From UBA1876 sp003446665 (lineage in GTDB: Bacteria > Synergistota > Synergistia > Synergistales > Thermovirgaceae): 64,000 nt of DNA. The DNA lies in assembly GCA_040616305.1 (NCBI GenBank), contig CP159918.1, positions 1 through 64,000 of the forward strand, read 5' to 3'. A program made the translations under genes and the position numbers. The notes beneath the pieces are model-generated. The model saw only the letters and a program-made list of their open reading frames with translations, was not told where the DNA came from and searched no databases. Positions 42,760-52,119 of this stretch are shown here, one piece after another (within the stretch, counting starts at the first letter, position 1; every line of letters starts with the position of its first letter).

Positions 42760-43713
42760 ATGAAAAAGTTTCTTGTACCTCTGGCAATTGCGGCGGTTCT
42801 TGCGTTTTCGGCGGCGGCCTTCGCGGTGACCTTCATCACCATAGGCTCCGGAGGAGTGGGAGGCACGTATTACCCGCTCGGCGGCGCCATGGCGGAGGTC
42901 CTCAACAAGGCCGGCATCGACGTGAAGGCCACGTCCAGGACAACGGCGGCTTCCAAGGAAAACTGCCGCCTGGTGGCATCCGACAAGGCTCAGCTGGGGA
43001 TGAGTATGGGTTCCACCCTCTGGCAGGCCTATACCGGGACAGGTGACTTCGTGGAAGACGGCAAGCTGCCCCTTGCGATCCTTTTCAACATGTATCCGGC
43101 GCCGCACCATTTACTGACCGTGGAAGGAACGGGCATCAAGACCTTCGAGGACCTCAAGGGCAAAAGGGTGTCCATAGGGGCCCCCGGAAGCGGTAACCAG
43201 GTTCTGACGAGGATGGTACTCGACGCCGCGGGAATAGACCCGGCGAAGGATTTCCATATGGCCCAGCTGACCCAGCCTGAGGCAGCCATGGCGCTCAAAG
43301 ACGGTAACGTGGACGCCGTGTTCTGGAACTTCGCGGCTCCCGGCGCGGCCGTCATGGAGGTGGAGGCTGTCCGGAAGGTCCACTTCATTCCGCTGCCTGA
43401 AGACCTCGTCGACAAGATCGTGGAGAAGAATCCCTTCCTCATGCCCTATACGCTCAAGGCAGGCGTCTACAAATCCATCACGGAACCGGTCCTTACGATA
43501 GCCGACGGCAACTACATGATTGTCAATAAAAACATGGACGAAGAACTTGCCTACAAGCTTGTCAAGGTCCTCATCGAAAACAGGGATGCCTTCATGGACG
43601 TCACGCCCCAGGCCGTCCACTTCGTCCCCGAGGAAGCCAGCAAGGGGATAATCCCCTTCCATCCCGGCGCGGTGAAATACTTCACCGAGCAGGGCTACCC
43701 ACCCAAGCAGTAG
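42760..43713 (+). CDS. TAXI-family TRAP transporter substrate-binding protein
   Basis: The 317-residue protein has a signal peptide (MKKFLVPLAIAAVLAFSAAAFA) and the TAXI-family start FITIGSGGVGGTYYPLGGAMAEVL. Further features are the VKATSRTTAASKENCRLV region and GKRVSIGAPGSGNQVLTRMVL. It captures a small acid or amino-acid-like solute in the periplasm for the adjacent fused permease. The ATG has AAAGGAGGA nine bases upstream. Confidence 0.93.
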   Translation: MKKFLVPLAIAAVLAFSAAAFAVTFITIGSGGVGGTYYPLGGAMAEVLNKAGIDVKATSRTTAASKENCRLVASDKAQLGMSMGSTLWQAYTGTGDFVEDGKLPLAILFNMYPAPHHLLTVEGTGIKTFEDLKGKRVSIGAPGSGNQVLTRMVLDAAGIDPAKDFHMAQLTQPEAAMALKDGNVDAVFWNFAAPGAAVMEVEAVRKVHFIPLPEDLVDKIVEKNPFLMPYTLKAGVYKSITEPVLTIADGNYMIVNKNMDEELAYKLVKVLIENRDAFMDVTPQAVHFVPEEASKGIIPFHPGAVKYFTEQGYPPKQ

Positions 43714-43773
43714 AGGGCACATGATGCGGGGGCGGGCCTGGGAGCCCGCCCCCGACACCGGGAGGGACCGCAC

Positions 43774-45753
43774 ATGACCGACGGGAAAAACACGGTTCAA
43801 GAGGAAAAGATCAACGACCAGGAATTTATGAAACGGATCGAGGGCGGCAAGCGTCAGCTCGAAGGCTGGCAGTACTGGACCATAGCCGCCCTGGCGATCG
43901 CGGCTTCATGTTTTCATCTTTATACGGCGGCCTTCGGTCTCTTCTACGCCATGAAACAGCGAGGCATCCACTGGCTGCTAATGGGGACCATCATATTTTT
44001 GCTCTATCCCGTATCCAAAAAACGCCCTGCCGACAAGATCGATATATGGGACTGGGTACTCGCCGGTCTTCTGGTATATGGCTGCCTGAACATCCTGATG
44101 AACTGGGAAGCCATAACCGCAAGGGAAGGACGCGCCATTTCGTCGGATATCTATCTAGGGGTAGTCATGACCATACTTGTCATCGAGGCAACGCGGCGGA
44201 CCGTGGGCTGGCCCTTGCCGATAGTGGCCATCGTGGCGCTGCTTTACGCCGTTTCCGGGCCTTACCTTCCAGGCATGCTCGCTCATCCCGGCTTTCCCAT
44301 AAGCGAGCTGGCGCCTTATATGTACCTGAGAACCGACGGGATCTTCGGCGTTCCTTTAGGCGTTTCGGCTTCTTTCATATTTTTGTTCGTCCTCTTCGGT
44401 GCGATCCTGAACGTTTCCGGCGCCGGGCAGTTTTTCATCGACCTGGCCTTAGCCCTGACGGGCAGAAGCCGCGGCGGACCGGCGAAGGCCGCCATCGTAT
44501 CGAGCGCGCTTATGGGAAGCGTCTCGGGAAGCTCCGTAGCTAATACGGTGACCACGGGGTCTTTCACGATCCCGCTGATGAAAAGCGTAGGATACCCAAG
44601 TCACTTCGCCGGGGCCGTCGAAGCGGCTTCTTCCACCGGGGGCCAGATCATGCCACCCGTCATGGGGGCGGCCGCCTTTGTAATGGCCCAGTTTCTGGGA
44701 ATATCCTACTGGAGCATCGTCGTGGCGGCTGTCATACCGGCACTTCTTTACTTTTTCTCCATCTTCGCCATGGTGCACTTCAGGGCAGGCCGGGAAGGCA
44801 TCGAAGGTATCCCGAAATCGGAGCTTCCCAGGGTTTCGGCCGTCCTGAAGAAAGGGTGGCACCTTTTGCTGCCGGTAGTGACGCTCATCATTTTCCTTGC
44901 ACTGGGCTATTCGGCCATCAAGGCGGTCTTTTGGTCCATAATTCTTTTGATCGGAATAAGCTGGATAGGGCCAAAGGAACACAGGATGACGCCGAAAAAG
45001 ATACTTCACGCCTTCATTGATGGCGGGACTTCCGCTGTGGAAGTCGCCGCCGCATGCGCCTGTTCGGGCATAATCATCGGCGTGGTGGGGATCACCGGGC
45101 TCGGCCTGGCTTTTACGTCCTTCATCATCGGGCTTTCCCACGGGATACTTTTCCTTGCGCTGATTCTGACGATGATCGCCTCCATAATCCTGGGGATGGG
45201 GCTTCCCACGACGGCGAAGTACATAATTCTCTCCACCCTGGCGGCGCCGGCGATTCACAGGATGGGCGTTCCCATGCTGGCGGCCCATCTTTTTATCCTT
45301 TATTATGGCGTAATCGCCGACATAACGCCCCCTGTGGCCCTTGCGGCCTATGCCGGAGCCGGAATCGCGAGGGCCAACGCCATGCGGACGGGCTTCACGG
45401 CGCTGGGGCTCGCCCTGGCAGGTTTTATAGTGCCTTTCATGTTTGCCTACAACCAGGCCCTTTTGTTCCAGGCCTCGCTGTGGCGCGTCCTTCTGGCGAG
45501 CGGCACGGGGATTCTCGGCGTCATAGCTTTGGCCGCCTGCGTCCAGAACTATTACTTCGCCAGGCTTAACCTGGTCGAACGCGTTCTTTTTGGCATCACG
45601 GCTTTCGCGCTGATAAAGCCCGGGCTCTGGACGGACATTTTCGGCCTCGCCGTTTTGGGAGGCGTCATGTACCTTCAACGCCGCAAAGTAAAAACCCAAA
45701 TGAATGAACCAGACATCAAAGAGACAAAAAGTACCGAAAAGGAGGAGATCTGA
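43774..45753 (+). CDS. TRAP transporter fused DctQM-type permease (TAXI system)
   Basis: The 659-residue protein has the 4-helix small-subunit part (about residues 20-175) and the 12-helix DctM-like part fused in one chain, as is usual for TAXI TRAP systems. The large domain carries SSALMGSVSGSSVANTVTTGSFTIPLMK and EAASSTGGQIMPPVMGAAAF, and ILGMGLPTTAKYIIL in the second half. It uses an ion gradient (commonly Na+) to import the solute bound by the preceding protein. Confidence 0.94.
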   Translation: MTDGKNTVQEEKINDQEFMKRIEGGKRQLEGWQYWTIAALAIAASCFHLYTAAFGLFYAMKQRGIHWLLMGTIIFLLYPVSKKRPADKIDIWDWVLAGLLVYGCLNILMNWEAITAREGRAISSDIYLGVVMTILVIEATRRTVGWPLPIVAIVALLYAVSGPYLPGMLAHPGFPISELAPYMYLRTDGIFGVPLGVSASFIFLFVLFGAILNVSGAGQFFIDLALALTGRSRGGPAKAAIVSSALMGSVSGSSVANTVTTGSFTIPLMKSVGYPSHFAGAVEAASSTGGQIMPPVMGAAAFVMAQFLGISYWSIVVAAVIPALLYFFSIFAMVHFRAGREGIEGIPKSELPRVSAVLKKGWHLLLPVVTLIIFLALGYSAIKAVFWSIILLIGISWIGPKEHRMTPKKILHAFIDGGTSAVEVAAACACSGIIIGVVGITGLGLAFTSFIIGLSHGILFLALILTMIASIILGMGLPTTAKYIILSTLAAPAIHRMGVPMLAAHLFILYYGVIADITPPVALAAYAGAGIARANAMRTGFTALGLALAGFIVPFMFAYNQALLFQASLWRVLLASGTGILGVIALAACVQNYYFARLNLVERVLFGITAFALIKPGLWTDIFGLAVLGGVMYLQRRKVKTQMNEPDIKETKSTEKEEI

Positions 45754-45758
45754 TCGCC

Positions 45759-46448
45759 ATGCCGACAAAAGTTATCAAGCCCGTCATGTCCGCCGAGGAG
45801 GCGGTGACCCACGTCAAGCCTGGAAGTTCCGTGATGATAGGCGGGTTCAACTACGGCGGCATCCCGTACACGCTGGTGGATGCCCTGGTCGCCGCGGGAA
45901 CGAAGGAGCTTACCATTATCGCCAACGATACCGCCTACGACGATGTGGGACACGGGAAACTGGTCGCGGGAGGACAGGTAAAGAAGGTGATAGCCTCCCA
46001 CGTGGGCCTGAACAAATCCACCCAGCGCCTTTTCAACGAGGGCAAGCTGGAACTGGAGCTCGTTCCCCAGGGAAGCTTTGTCGAAAGAATACGGGCGGGC
46101 GGCTTCGGCCTGGGCGGCTTTCTCACGCCCACGGGAGTGGGGACCGTCTGTGAGGAGGGCAAGAGGATAATCGAAATCGAGGGGCGGCGCTACATCCTGG
46201 AGCTTCCGCTCAAGGCGGACGTTGCGCTGATCCGTGGTTACAGGGCCGACCGTTACGGGAACCTTGTGTATTTCGGGACGAACCGGAACTTCAACCCGGC
46301 GATGGCAACGGCGGCCGATCTGGTCATCGCCGAGGTGGACGCCATACTTGAAGTGGGGGAACTCGACCCCAACGACGTGGTGACGCCCGGGATCCTGGTG
46401 GACATTCTCGTGCTGAAGGGGGATTCATACTATGCTTCCCGTACTTGA
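45759..46448 (+). CDS. CoA-transferase subunit A (3-oxoacid / acetate type)
   Basis: The 229-residue product is the alpha subunit of a two-subunit family I CoA-transferase. It has VKPGSSVMIGGFNYGGIPYTLVDALVAAG, NDTAYDDVGHGKLV, and GGFGLGGFLTPTGVGT. With the next gene it transfers CoA between carboxylic acids such as acetate, butyrate or acetoacetate. The 17-base overlap with subunit B indicates equimolar synthesis. Confidence 0.92.
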   Translation: MPTKVIKPVMSAEEAVTHVKPGSSVMIGGFNYGGIPYTLVDALVAAGTKELTIIANDTAYDDVGHGKLVAGGQVKKVIASHVGLNKSTQRLFNEGKLELELVPQGSFVERIRAGGFGLGGFLTPTGVGTVCEEGKRIIEIEGRRYILELPLKADVALIRGYRADRYGNLVYFGTNRNFNPAMATAADLVIAEVDAILEVGELDPNDVVTPGILVDILVLKGDSYYASRT

Positions 46449-47118
46449 TGAAGAATTCGCGCGTCACAGGATAGCCAGGAGGATCGCCCTGGAGTTTGAG
46501 GACGGAGCAGTGGTGAATCTGGGAATCGGTATCCCCACACTGGTGTCGGATTACATCCCCGAAGGTATAAGGGTGATCTTCCAGACGGAAAACGGCGTAG
46601 TCGGCGCGGGACCCAAGCCTCCCGAAGACGACCTGCGCTTCATCGGCGCCGGGGGGCGCTGCCTGTCGGTGATCCCCGGCGGAGCCCTGGTCGCGAGCGA
46701 TTTCAGTTTCGGTCTCATACGCGGCGGCCACCTGGACGCCACGGTGCTGGGCGCTTTGCAGGTGGACCAGGAGGGAAACCTCGCGAACTGGTGGATCCCG
46801 GGCAAGCTCGTTCCGGGCATGGGCGGGGCCATGGACCTGGTGACGGGGGCGAAACATGTCATCGTAGCCATGACTCACACCACTAAAAAAGGCGGAGCCA
46901 AGCTGGTTAAAAAATGTAGCCTGCCACTGACTGGAGCCGGAGTGGTGAGCCTTGTCGTGACCGAGTACGCCCTCTTCCGTTTTACCGACGGAAAGATGGT
47001 GCTCGAGGAGATTGCCCCGGGCGTGAGCGAAAAGGATCTAAAAGAGGTCACCGAGGCCGAATACGTGACGAGCCCGGACCTTCGGGTCATGCGGGGCTCT
47101 GAAGAGAAACAGGACTGA
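46432..47118 (+). CDS. CoA-transferase subunit B (3-oxoacid / acetate type)
   Basis: The 228-residue beta subunit has the active-site Glu in FQTENGVVGAGP, the GIGIPTLVSDYI motif, and GGHLDATVLGALQVDQEGNLANWWIPGK. The family forms a glutamyl-CoA intermediate on this Glu. The beta chain keeps all conserved residues I can see. It shares the operon with subunit A and the thiolase gene. Confidence 0.92.
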   Translation: MLPVLDEEFARHRIARRIALEFEDGAVVNLGIGIPTLVSDYIPEGIRVIFQTENGVVGAGPKPPEDDLRFIGAGGRCLSVIPGGALVASDFSFGLIRGGHLDATVLGALQVDQEGNLANWWIPGKLVPGMGGAMDLVTGAKHVIVAMTHTTKKGGAKLVKKCSLPLTGAGVVSLVVTEYALFRFTDGKMVLEEIAPGVSEKDLKEVTEAEYVTSPDLRVMRGSEEKQD

Positions 47119-47186
47119 TAAATGGCCGAATCACCTTGCTTTTAGGGAATTTCGGTTTTTATAAAAACAAGGGAGAGTGACGCAAT

Positions 47187-48365
47187 ATGCGAAAGGCGGT
47201 TGTGCTTTCCGCTTGCAGGACCGGGGGCGGAAAGTTCGGCGGTACGTTGTCGTCCTTCGAGGCCACCGATCTTGGTGGCTTTGCAATAGCCGAGGCTGTC
47301 AAACGATCAGGTGTTTCGGAAAAAGACATCGCCGAGGTCGTCATGGGTAACGGATGGCAGGCCGGGGTAGGTGCGAACCCCGCCCGGATTGCTATGTATA
47401 AGGCGGGGCTTCCCCAGGACATTCCCGCTTTCACCGTCAACAAGCGATGTGGCTCGAGCCTCAGGACAGCGATGCTCGTCGCCGACAGGGTACGCCTGGG
47501 CGACATCACCTCCGGCGTAGCCGGAGGGATGGAAAGCGCGTCGAAGGTGCCCTATATTCTTCCCGAAGCACGCTGGGGCCACAGGATGGGCGACAAGGAA
47601 GCGCTGGACGTGCTGCACAAGGACGGGTTCATGTGCCCTTTGGCGGACATGCTCATGGGCGCTACCGCTGAGATCCTTGTCGACGAATATTCCATAAGCC
47701 GCGAAGAGCAGGATGCCTATGCTCTTGAAAGTCACAAAAAGGCCCTGGCGGCCATGGAAAAGGGCCTTTTCGACGAGGAAATCGTCCCGGTGACGGTGAA
47801 AATGAAAAAAGAGACCATAACCTTCGCTACCGAGGAAATCCCCCGGGCCGACACCAGTATGGAAAAACTCGGACGGCTTCCTGCCATCTTCCGGGAGGGA
47901 GGGACCATAACCGCCGGGACGAGTTCGGCTCTTTGCGACGCCGGCAGCGCCCTGGTCATAGCCGACGATGAATGGGCGCGCTCGCAAGGTTACGAGCCAA
48001 TGGCCGAAATTCTGGGTTACGAAAGCGGTGCCCTGGCCGCCGACCACATGGGGCTCGGTCCGACCGTGGCGGTGCCGAAGGCTCTCGAAAAGGCGGGCCT
48101 TTCTCTGGAGGACATTGACCTCATTGAGCTGAACGAGGCCTTTGCCGCCCAGGTGCTGGCCGTTCACAGGGCGATGCCCTTCGACATGGGAAAATGCAAC
48201 GTCCACGGCGGGGCCATAGCGCTGGGTCACCCCATAGGGGCTACGGGAGCCAAGATCCTTACGACGCTGATCTATGCCCTCAGGCATTACGACAAGGAAC
48301 TGGGCCTCGCCACCGCCTGCATAGGCGGCGGCCAGGGCGTGGCCATGGTAATCCGCCGCCTCTAA
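47187..48365 (+). CDS. Acetyl-CoA C-acetyltransferase (thiolase)
   Basis: The 392-residue thiolase has nucleophile C88 in VNKRCGSSLRT. The catalytic His is in GGAIALGHPIGATGA and the second Cys in ATACIGGGQGVAMVI. It interconverts acetoacetyl-CoA and two acetyl-CoA, or longer 3-ketoacyl-CoA. After CoA-transferase it would cleave a 3-ketoacyl-CoA formed from the imported substrate. ATG at 47187 follows AAGGGAGAGTGACGCAAT. Confidence 0.94.
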   Translation: MRKAVVLSACRTGGGKFGGTLSSFEATDLGGFAIAEAVKRSGVSEKDIAEVVMGNGWQAGVGANPARIAMYKAGLPQDIPAFTVNKRCGSSLRTAMLVADRVRLGDITSGVAGGMESASKVPYILPEARWGHRMGDKEALDVLHKDGFMCPLADMLMGATAEILVDEYSISREEQDAYALESHKKALAAMEKGLFDEEIVPVTVKMKKETITFATEEIPRADTSMEKLGRLPAIFREGGTITAGTSSALCDAGSALVIADDEWARSQGYEPMAEILGYESGALAADHMGLGPTVAVPKALEKAGLSLEDIDLIELNEAFAAQVLAVHRAMPFDMGKCNVHGGAIALGHPIGATGAKILTTLIYALRHYDKELGLATACIGGGQGVAMVIRRL

Positions 48366-48370
48366 CCCCC

Positions 48371-48576
48371 AACCCCGAGGGTCAGATCTTTATTTTTAGG
48401 ATTTTACGTGAAATGACATATCCATTCAAAAAGTTTTCCGGAAATACTAAATGGCCCATCTCGAGCCCGTGGGCGCAAGTGTAAAAGTGCTGGTTGATGG
48501 CACCGGGAGTACAAAGTAGAATTGTGTAGTTCGAGGTGGGGAAAATCCTAAAAATAAAGATCTGACCCTCGGGGTT
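48371..48576. mobile_element. MITE-like element with 35-bp perfect terminal inverted repeats
   Basis: The first 35 bases (48371-48405, beginning AACCCCGAGGGTCAGATC) are exactly complementary to the last 35 (48542-48576, ending TGACCCTCGGGGTT). The 136-base interior encodes nothing recognisable. No clear target-site duplication is seen. The ends resemble the palindromic sequences associated with Y1/IS200-like transposases in other genomes, but no transposase is in the window. Confidence 0.8.
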
Positions 48577-48928
48577 AAGAGAGGAGGTTCCGCTTATGGC
48601 TTGCATGCGATGAGGTGTGAAAGGAATGCGGGTTCCGTGTTCACGCGCCTTCAGGCAAAACAGCAGCGGTTTCGGGTCTTTGAAACGGCGTTCAAACCTG
48701 AGCGGGGTTTCCTTCGGTCTTTTTGGGGGTTCTTTCTTGAACTGCCTTTCCGCAAATCCTTTCGCATAAACCACTCGAACCCTTTCTTTTCCCGAAGTGC
48801 TGCTTAAAGTATGGCCGCCACGCTAAAGACGCGCGGCGGGCTTGTCTTTTGGCGTGACCGGTTGCTTTTTTTTGCCAAGGTAATCCGCTCTTGATTTTTC
48901 ATACTTCGAGAAAGGTGGGGGTTTGGGA
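48577..48928. other. Intergenic stretch without a recognised gene
   Basis: This is 352 bases between the MITE-like element and yedE. I see short open frames on both strands but none with a good ribosome-binding site or a recognised family. An AT-rich segment around 48860-48900 may hold the yedE promoter. Confidence 0.6.
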
Positions 48929-50020
48929 ATGTTTCAAGCTTTGAACAGGGTACTCATGTCTCGCATGGGACCTGTAGTAACGGGTGTTGCCGTGGGGGTT
49001 CTGGCGCCGGTCCTGACGTTTTTGGGAAATCCCGGCAACATGGGTATTTGCGTGGCTTGTTTCACCAGGGACATAGCCGGAGCCCTTGGGCTTCACAGGG
49101 CGGCGGTGGTGCAGTATATCAGACCGGAACTGGCCGGGTTCATACTCGGATCTTTCATTTCATCCGTGGCGTACGGGGAATACAAGCCGAGGACCGGGTC
49201 GTCGCCGGTGGTACGTTTCTTCCTCGGTTTCTTTGCCATGGTAGGCGCGCTGGTTTTTCTGGGGTGCCCCTGGCGGGCTTATATACGCCTCAGCGCCGGC
49301 GACCTCAACGCCGTTTTGGGCATCGCCGGGCTGGCGTCCGGCGTAGCCATAGGCATTGCCTTCCTCTGGAAGGGTTTCAGCCTGGGGAGAAGCTACCCGG
49401 TGAAAAAGGCGGCCGGGTACATAATGCCCGCGGTCGCCGTTACTCTTTTAGTCTTCGTTTTGCTGAAGCCGACTTTTGGGCCTGAGGGCGCTTCGGCCGT
49501 TTTCTTTTCTGAAAAGGGCCCCGGAGCCATGGCCGCTCCAGTGGCTGTTTCCCTTGTGGTCGGGCTTCTTGTGGGCTGGTGGGCCCAGCGGAGCCGTTTC
49601 TGCACTGTGGGCGCCCTGCGGGATTTGATCATGCTCAGGGACTCCCATCTTTTCAACGGCGTCCTGGCTTTTATAGCCGCGGCATTTGTGACGAACCTCG
49701 TCCTTGGACAGTTTAAACTCGGTTTCGAAGGACAGCCCGTGGCTCATTCGAACATGCTCTGGAACTTCATGGGCATGGTGCTTTCCGGCTTGGCTTTCAC
49801 CCTTGCAGGAGGGTGTCCCGGGCGTCAGTTTATAATGAGTGGAGAGGGAGACGGCGACGCGGCTGTCTTTATCCTCGGAATGCTTCTCGGAGCGGCTTTT
49901 GCGCACAACTTTAGCCTTGCCAGCTCTCCGGTCGGGCCGGGCGCCTTCGGTCCGGCGGCCACCGTAATCGGCATCGTTTTCTGTCTTTTAGTCGGTTTCA
50001 TGATGCGCGAACGGGTATAG
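48929..50020 (+). CDS. yedE: YedE-family selenium-metabolism membrane protein
   Basis: The 363-residue polytopic protein belongs to the YeeE/YedE family, selenium branch. It has about nine or ten helices and two Cys-containing signatures, GNPGNMGICVACFTRDIAGALG and LAGGCPGRQFIMSGEGDGDA, plus RSRFCTVGALRD. The sulfur branch imports thiosulfate; this branch co-occurs with selenium use and may import a selenium compound. The following yedF and selD genes support that. The ATG at 48929 has AGGTGGGGG upstream. Confidence 0.88.
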   Translation: MFQALNRVLMSRMGPVVTGVAVGVLAPVLTFLGNPGNMGICVACFTRDIAGALGLHRAAVVQYIRPELAGFILGSFISSVAYGEYKPRTGSSPVVRFFLGFFAMVGALVFLGCPWRAYIRLSAGDLNAVLGIAGLASGVAIGIAFLWKGFSLGRSYPVKKAAGYIMPAVAVTLLVFVLLKPTFGPEGASAVFFSEKGPGAMAAPVAVSLVVGLLVGWWAQRSRFCTVGALRDLIMLRDSHLFNGVLAFIAAAFVTNLVLGQFKLGFEGQPVAHSNMLWNFMGMVLSGLAFTLAGGCPGRQFIMSGEGDGDAAVFILGMLLGAAFAHNFSLASSPVGPGAFGPAATVIGIVFCLLVGFMMRERV

Positions 50021-50042
50021 CGAAAAGGAAAGGGTGATAGAA

Positions 50043-50273
50043 ATGACTGAACCTGTAACGATAGACGCCAGGGGCCTCTCATGTCCGCAGCCGGTACTGG
50101 AGACTAAAAAGGCCATGGACAGGCTCTCTTCGGGAGAAATACACGTTCTGGTGGATACCATGACATCGCGCATAAACGTGGGACGTTTTGCGACAAGCAA
50201 GGAATGGAGTGTCGAAGCAGAGGAATTGCCCGAAGGAGGGTTCAAGGTCATACTCAAAAAGGGTAAAGAATAA
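50043..50273 (+). CDS. yedF: TusA/YedF-like sulfurtransferase-like protein
   Basis: The 76-residue protein has the SirA/TusA fold with the CPxP signature (LSCPQPVLETKKAM), the Cys that carries sulfur or, in this context, perhaps selenium. The short C-terminus WSVEAEELPEGGFKVILKK completes the fold; the extra DsrE-like domain of some YedF proteins is absent. The gene lies between yedE and selD in a selenium cluster, which argues for a role in handling selenium. ATG at 50043 has AAAGGG upstream. Confidence 0.85.
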   Translation: MTEPVTIDARGLSCPQPVLETKKAMDRLSSGEIHVLVDTMTSRINVGRFATSKEWSVEAEELPEGGFKVILKKGKE

Positions 50274-50395
50274 GATTCGGACCGGAGCCTTCGATTGCAA
50301 AGTTCGTTGTTAAAACAAGAGATGGAAGGCTGGAACCGTCCTGCGGGTCAAACCGTCGGAACGGGGAAGCTTTTTCAAAAGGCGGGTGACAGGAC

Positions 50396-51442
50396 ATGCG
50401 TTTGACGGAACTTGCCCATTCCAGTGGGTGAGCGGCGAAAATAGGTCCGGCGGACCTTGAAACCATACTGAAAGATCTCGTGCTTCCGTCCGGCGACAGG
50501 CTCATGGCCGGTTGGGAGCATGGTGAGGACGCCGCGCTTTGGACTATCGACGAAAAACGGGTGGGCATTCTTACGGTGGATTTCATTACCCCCGTCGTAG
50601 ACGATCCCTTCGTCTTCGGTCAGATTGCGGCGGCCAACGCCTTGAGCGACATTTTTGCCATGGGCGGAAGCCCCGTGGTGGCCCTCAACGTGGTGGCTTT
50701 TCCCGTAAACTGCCATCCTGTAAAGATACTGAGAGATATCCTTAAGGGCGGCCAGGAGCGGGTTCTCGCCGCGGGCGCCGTCGTGGCAGGCGGCCACAGC
50801 GTGGAAGACGAGGAGCCCAAATACGGTCTTGCCGTCTATGGGGAAGTTGACCGCCACAGGGTCTGGCGCGTTACGGGGGCACGGCCGGGCGACGCCCTGA
50901 TCCTGACCAAGCCCATAGGAACGGGCATGATCATAACGGCTCTCAAGGCGGAAATGGACGAACCCGGCGAGGCTGAAGCGGCCGCCTTATCCATGAAGGC
51001 CCTGAACGACCTCCCCCGCCATCTGCCGGAGGAATTGTACGGGGCTATTTCCGCCTGTACCGACGTGACGGGTTTCGGCCTGGCGGGACACCTTCTCGAC
51101 ATGCTGGCTGAAAGGGACCTGGATGTTGAGCTGGACATAAAATCCATTCCCGTTTTGCCTGGAGCGATGGAGAAGGCGGCCATCGGCCTTGTACCGGCCG
51201 GTACATACCGCAACAGGGAGCTCTACGAAGGGAGTGTAGAGGGGCTTTCGTGCATCCTTCCGGAAATGGCGGACCTGCTTTTCGATGCCCAGACTTCCGG
51301 CGGTCTGCTTGTTGCCGTAAAAGAGGCTCAGGCTGAAAAACTGCTAGATTTATGCAGGTCGGTGGGGTTCGAAAGGGCCATGAAAATCGGGACCTTCGCA
51401 AAAGGTGACGGGCGCATAAGGATATCCTGCGATACAAACTGA
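50396..51442 (+). CDS. selD: Selenophosphate synthase SelD, selenocysteine-containing
   Basis: SelD makes selenophosphate from selenide and ATP. Codon 12 is TGA (50429-50431) and the frame continues on both sides: MRLTELAHSSG, then Sec, then AAKIGPADLE. This is the catalytic Cys/Sec position of SelD, so the TGA is read as selenocysteine. After it come GEDAALWTIDEKRVGILTVDFITPVVDDPFVFGQIAAANALSDIFAMGG in parts, and the ATP-binding VVAGGHSVEDEEPKYGLAV. Length is about 348 residues, normal for SelD. A hairpin 12 bases after TGA can act as a SECIS. Standard gene calling would start at 50480 and lose the active site. Confidence 0.9.
50443..50457 (+). promoter_or_regulatory. Candidate bacterial SECIS hairpin in selD
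   Basis: AGGTCC (50443-50448) pairs perfectly with GGACCT (50452-50457) around a GGC loop, beginning 12 bases after the TGA at 50429-50431. Bacterial SECIS elements lie at this distance with a G in the apical loop, which SelB recognises. Confidence 0.6.
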
Positions 51443-51509
51443 ATTCCTGTAAAATGGGGCATGGTCGAAGTGGCTTGAGGCAAACCTTTTTAAGACGGAG
51501 GTGAAGACC

Positions 51510-52019
51510 ATGGAATCGTCTGCAAAGATACTGGAGTTTGCAATGAAGATGGAACTACAGGCAAGGGATTTCTATCTCGATTCCCTGGAACGGGTAAGGC
51601 AGCAGGAGACGAAGCAGCTTGTGGCAAACCTGGCGGAATGGGAAAAAGGACACTACGAATTTCTCAAGAATCAGAAGGAGAGCGTCGATAAAAACAGCCG
51701 TTGGGACACTGGCGCCAAACTACCTGTAGAGGAAGCCGCGGGAGGAAAAATCCTTTCCTCCAAAAAGGAAGGGACGCAGGTGGAACCCCCGTTAGGCGAA
51801 CTGACGACAGATATGGGTGTTTTGAGAATGGCTCTGGCCATAGAGACTGACTTTCGCAATTTCTACAAAAACGCTGCGAAAAACATCGCTGACGAGGAAG
51901 GCCGGAAGATACTGGAGATGCTTTCCGAGTGGGAGGGCGGACACCAACAGATGATAAACGAACAATACAGTGCCCTCCACAGGGACTTCATGGCCGAGAT
52001 GGGCTTCGAACCCTTCTAG
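51510..52019 (+). CDS. Ferritin-like (rubrerythrin-type) protein
   Basis: The 169-residue helical protein has two EFAMKMELQARDFY / ALAIETDFRNFYKNAA helices and two E-x-x-H pairs (EWEKGHYEFL and EWEGGHQQMI). Together these supply a di-iron site in a four-helix bundle, as in rubrerythrin. It lacks the C-terminal rubredoxin domain. It may serve in peroxide defence of an anaerobe. ATG at 51510 follows GGAGGTGAAGACC. Confidence 0.82.
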   Translation: MESSAKILEFAMKMELQARDFYLDSLERVRQQETKQLVANLAEWEKGHYEFLKNQKESVDKNSRWDTGAKLPVEEAAGGKILSSKKEGTQVEPPLGELTTDMGVLRMALAIETDFRNFYKNAAKNIADEEGRKILEMLSEWEGGHQQMINEQYSALHRDFMAEMGFEPF

Positions 52020-52065
52020 TCCGACAGGGCCTTTAACAGGCCTTCTTAAAAGACGAGCCCGGAAC

Positions 52066-52098
52066 GCCCGAAAACAGGGTGTTTTCGGGCTCTTTTTT
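52066..52098 (+). terminator. Terminator after the ferritin-like gene
   Basis: GCCCGAAAACA (52066-52076) and TGTTTTCGGGC (52080-52090) form an 11-bp stem with a GGG loop, followed by TCTTTTTTT. Confidence 0.9.
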
Positions 52099-52119
52099 TA
52101 GCGATTAGTGTCCCCGCAG

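Noticed and set aside
48382..48774. 130-codon minus-strand frame across the MITE-like element
   Set aside because: It reads straight through both inverted ends and has no recognised domain or start context.
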